DNA from: an uncultured bacterium
GTDB taxonomy: Bacteria; Desulfobacterota; Binatia; HRBIN30
NCBI GenBank assembly: GCA_937975525.1
Contig: CALJUJ010000144.1
Coordinates: 1-8,168 of the forward strand
Direction: 5' to 3'
DNA length: 8,168 bases
The position numbers and the translations under genes were made by a program. Position 1 is the stretch's first letter, and every line of letters starts with the position of its first letter. Below are positions 6,228-8,168 of this stretch, piece by piece. The notes below the pieces were generated by a model. The model was not told the origin of the DNA. It searched no databases and saw only the letters and a list, made by a program, of their open reading frames with translations.

Positions 6228-8168
6228 CGGCCACGTCCTCCGGCGTCACGTTCGCCGACCTTCCGCGCAGGCAGGGTCTCCTTGACGCTACCGCACTCGA
6301 GCATCTCGGCGCCCATGTAGGGGTTGCGGAGCTGCTTGTCGGACTGCAACCACGAGGCCTCGACCATCGGACAGAAGGCACGCTCGAGGGCACGGCCTGC
6401 CGGGGCCACCCGCAAGAGATCGATGACCGCGTTCGACAAGTTCTGGAACGCCTCCCGTGTGGCGGCCAAGTCGAGGTTGTCGGCGGGCACCGCTGCAGCC
6501 AGTCGCTTCGCCAGTTCGGCTGTCTTGCCCTGGGCTGCTCCCGCGAGAACCTGAGTACTCTTCCGCAGCTCTCCCCACGCTTCCGGAAGTCCATCGGTCC
6601 TGTCCTGAGCTAGAGCATCCGCGGCCCCCAGATAGCTGGCGACGATGGCGTCGACGGCATTGTCTACGGCTGCTGTTTCGCCACGGGCGGAGCCGGCTTC
6701 GGCATGCGGCAGCCCAGAACGGCGATCGAAGCAACTCAGCATCTTGCTGCCGAAGTACGGATTGCGAACTGCCCCCGCTTCCTGCAGCCAGATCGCACCG
6801 CCTTGATCTTCGCGGAACATCGGGCAATGCAATTCCTCGACCGCTTGCTCGTGGGTCGAGGGGACACCGGTCGCCCGGAGCAGCTTCCCGAAAGCGATGC
6901 TCAGGTCGTAGAAGGCCAACCGCGCCGCCGCGAGGTCAGCAAGCCCGGCGAGTTCCAGCGCCTTCGACCGGATCGTCGCCGCCTCGTCGTGCCGGTGCCC
7001 GACGTGGTCGTGACCTGGAATGGCGACCGCGAGCATCGCATCAACGCCCTGAGCAAGCGAACGCGCTTGTTCTCCGATTCCCGTCGTCGTGTCGCTCGCG
7101 AGTTGGCTGCCGATCTGCAGGTATGCGCTGAGAGTTCGCCCGACGGCCGCGGCGAGATCCGGCGGCAGCGCGTCGAGTTCCGGCCCTGCGACACTCTCCT
7201 GCTCGCTGCCGACCAGGTCGCCGCGGATCATTCGCAGCAGGCCCTCACGGATCTTGCTCTCGCTGTCGAGCAGGAACTGAGCGCTGGTGACGACTCGTTC
7301 GCCAGGCTTCAGGCCATCGACGACCTCGACCTTTCCGCCATCGGTCTCGATGCCCAGACGCAACGAGCGCGGTTCGAACCGTCCACCTCCGAGACTCACG
7401 AAGGCGACCTGACGTTCGCCGGTGTCGATGACCGCCGATCGGCTGACCAGTGTCCGCTCGGCAGCCAGCGTCCGCCGGAGTTGCACATTGGCGAACATGC
7501 CAGGCTTGAGCAGGCCGCTGTCGTTGTCGAACTCGAGGCGGACATTCACCTCGCGAGTCTTCTCGTCGGTCCACGGATAGACGTAGGTGACGCGTCCTGG
7601 GAACTCCTCTCCCGGGATGTACGAGAGGGTCATGGTTGCTTCCTGACCCAGCTCGACGAACGGCAGCTGGTACTCGTAGACAGTGACCGTCACCCATACC
7701 TTGGTGAGGTCGGCGATCCGGTACATCTGCATGCCCGGATCGACCCGCATGCCGGCGACCGCCATCTTCCGGATGACGGTGCCGGAGATCGGGCTCTTGA
7801 TCGTCATCGTCTTCCGCGGCTGCCTTGTCTTGGCGAGTGCCTCGATCTGCTCGTCGTCGATGCCGAAGTATGTCAGCCGCGTACGAGTCGCCTGCAGTCC
7901 GGACACCGCGTCCTCCGCGACACGAGGAACATGCACGACCCCCGGAAGCTGCTGTTGCTGGAGCGCAAGCACGTAGTCTTGCTGCGCCGAGAACAGTTCG
8001 GGGGCGTAGAGCTCGAATAGCGCCTGGCCCTTCTCGACGTTGGCGCCGAGGAAGTCGACGTGTAGCTCTTCGATCCAGCCTGCGACCTTGAGGTTGACGT
8101 CGTGCAGGCGCGTCTCGTCGTAGTCGACCTTGCCGACCGTTCGCACCGTGCCCACCAGCGGTCCCGTC
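6224..8168 (-). CDS. cusB: CusB-like RND efflux periplasmic adaptor with two C-terminal DUF3347-like domains (5' partial)
   Basis: Periplasmic membrane-fusion subunit that would link a CusA-type pump to an outer-membrane channel. The frame stays open to the window end, so the N-terminus (signal peptide, any N-terminal metal site) is missing. A GTG at 8155 is available but is probably internal, because the frame continues upstream and the text there (VRTVGKVDYDE) is the family's first beta segment. Numbering from that GTG: split lipoyl/barrel-sandwich about 12-50 and 116-150 (SPISGTVI), alpha-hairpin 51-115, beta-barrel 150-230 (LLKPGMFANV), membrane-proximal domain 230-305. The family normally ends near here. 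This protein adds about 330 residues: two tandem helical modules, 330-476 and 495-622, each ending in a CPM...W.Q...RNPY.G..ML.C signature (C444/C475 and C595/C621) like DUF3347. A His cluster (HDHVGHRHD) lies at 382-390. The stop overlaps the next gene's start (ATGA), implying translational coupling. The adaptor call is secure; copper/silver as substrate is inferred. Confidence 0.93.
   Translation of the reverse strand, partial: TGPLVGTVRTVGKVDYDETRLHDVNLKVAGWIEELHVDFLGANVEKGQALFELYAPELFSAQQDYVLALQQQQLPGVVHVPRVAEDAVSGLQATRTRLTYFGIDDEQIEALAKTRQPRKTMTIKSPISGTVIRKMAVAGMRVDPGMQMYRIADLTKVWVTVTVYEYQLPFVELGQEATMTLSYIPGEEFPGRVTYVYPWTDEKTREVNVRLEFDNDSGLLKPGMFANVQLRRTLAAERTLVSRSAVIDTGERQVAFVSLGGGRFEPRSLRLGIETDGGKVEVVDGLKPGERVVTSAQFLLDSESKIREGLLRMIRGDLVGSEQESVAGPELDALPPDLAAAVGRTLSAYLQIGSQLASDTTTGIGEQARSLAQGVDAMLAVAIPGHDHVGHRHDEAATIRSKALELAGLADLAAARLAFYDLSIAFGKLLRATGVPSTHEQAVEELHCPMFREDQGGAIWLQEAGAVRNPYFGSKMLSCFDRRSGLPHAEAGSARGETAAVDNAVDAIVASYLGAADALAQDRTDGLPEAWGELRKSTQVLAGAAQGKTAELAKRLAAAVPADNLDLAATREAFQNLSNAVIDLLRVAPAGRALERAFCPMVEASWLQSDKQLRNPYMGAEMLECGSVKETLPARKVGERDAGGRGR
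6236..6241 (-). promoter_or_regulatory. Ribosome binding site of the cusA-like gene
   Basis: GGAGGA on the minus strand, 8 nt before the ATG at 6227. It lies within the last codons of cusB, whose TGA overlaps the ATG by 4 nt (ATGA). This fixes the pump's start and suggests the two subunits are made in coupled amounts. Confidence 0.8.

Noticed and set aside
4611..6320. 569-codon open frame on the plus strand opposite the pump gene
   Set aside because: Antisense shadow of a GC-rich gene: no recognisable domain, and the minus-strand product is an unmistakable RND pump over the same bases.
6704..8020. 438-codon open frame on the plus strand opposite the adaptor gene
   Set aside because: Antisense shadow; the composition is Arg/Asp/His-rich noise and the other strand encodes a clear adaptor.

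Overview
The window is a high-GC bacterial stretch (by eye over 60% G+C, with GC-rich third codon positions). Every gene I can support lies on the minus strand, so transcription runs from high to low coordinates. The content is one heavy-metal export locus of the HME-RND (Cus/Czc) type, most likely for Cu(I)/Ag(I). The lineage cannot be fixed from sequence alone. Serial YHS-like (Cys-Pro / Cys-Cys-x-x-Cys) exported proteins and a CusA/CusB pair with extra domains remind me of Planctomycetota and related environmental phyla. That is an impression, not a demonstration.

In order of transcription: (1) a CusB-like periplasmic adaptor, cut at its N-terminus by the window end, with two tandem DUF3347-like metal-binding domains at its C-terminus; (2) a CusA-like RND pump of 1276 residues, overlapping cusB by 4 nt and enlarged by three insertions, one carrying Cys/His motifs; (3) a 170-residue four-helix membrane protein of the DUF2231 type with a His-rich tail; (4) a 258-residue secreted protein with His-rich ends around three ~55-residue YHS-like repeats, the middle one having lost its cysteines; (5) a probable 50-residue tail-anchored peptide with a CxxC knuckle; (6) after a gap of about 620 bases, a 50-residue YHS-domain protein.

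The gap (172-792) holds no convincing gene. It contains a 68-bp imperfect direct repeat with a perfectly conserved hairpin core, spaced 107 bp apart, which no gene explains.

The likely joint role is this: CusBA pumps metal out of the periplasm together with an outer-membrane channel that is not in the window and is presumably encoded beyond the high-coordinate end. The YHS/DUF3347 modules and His-rich tails would bind metal in the periplasm and either buffer it or hand it to the pump. The unusual feature is how many metal-ligand modules (Cys-Pro motifs, CCxxC, His tails) are attached to the proteins of this one locus, including inside the pump.
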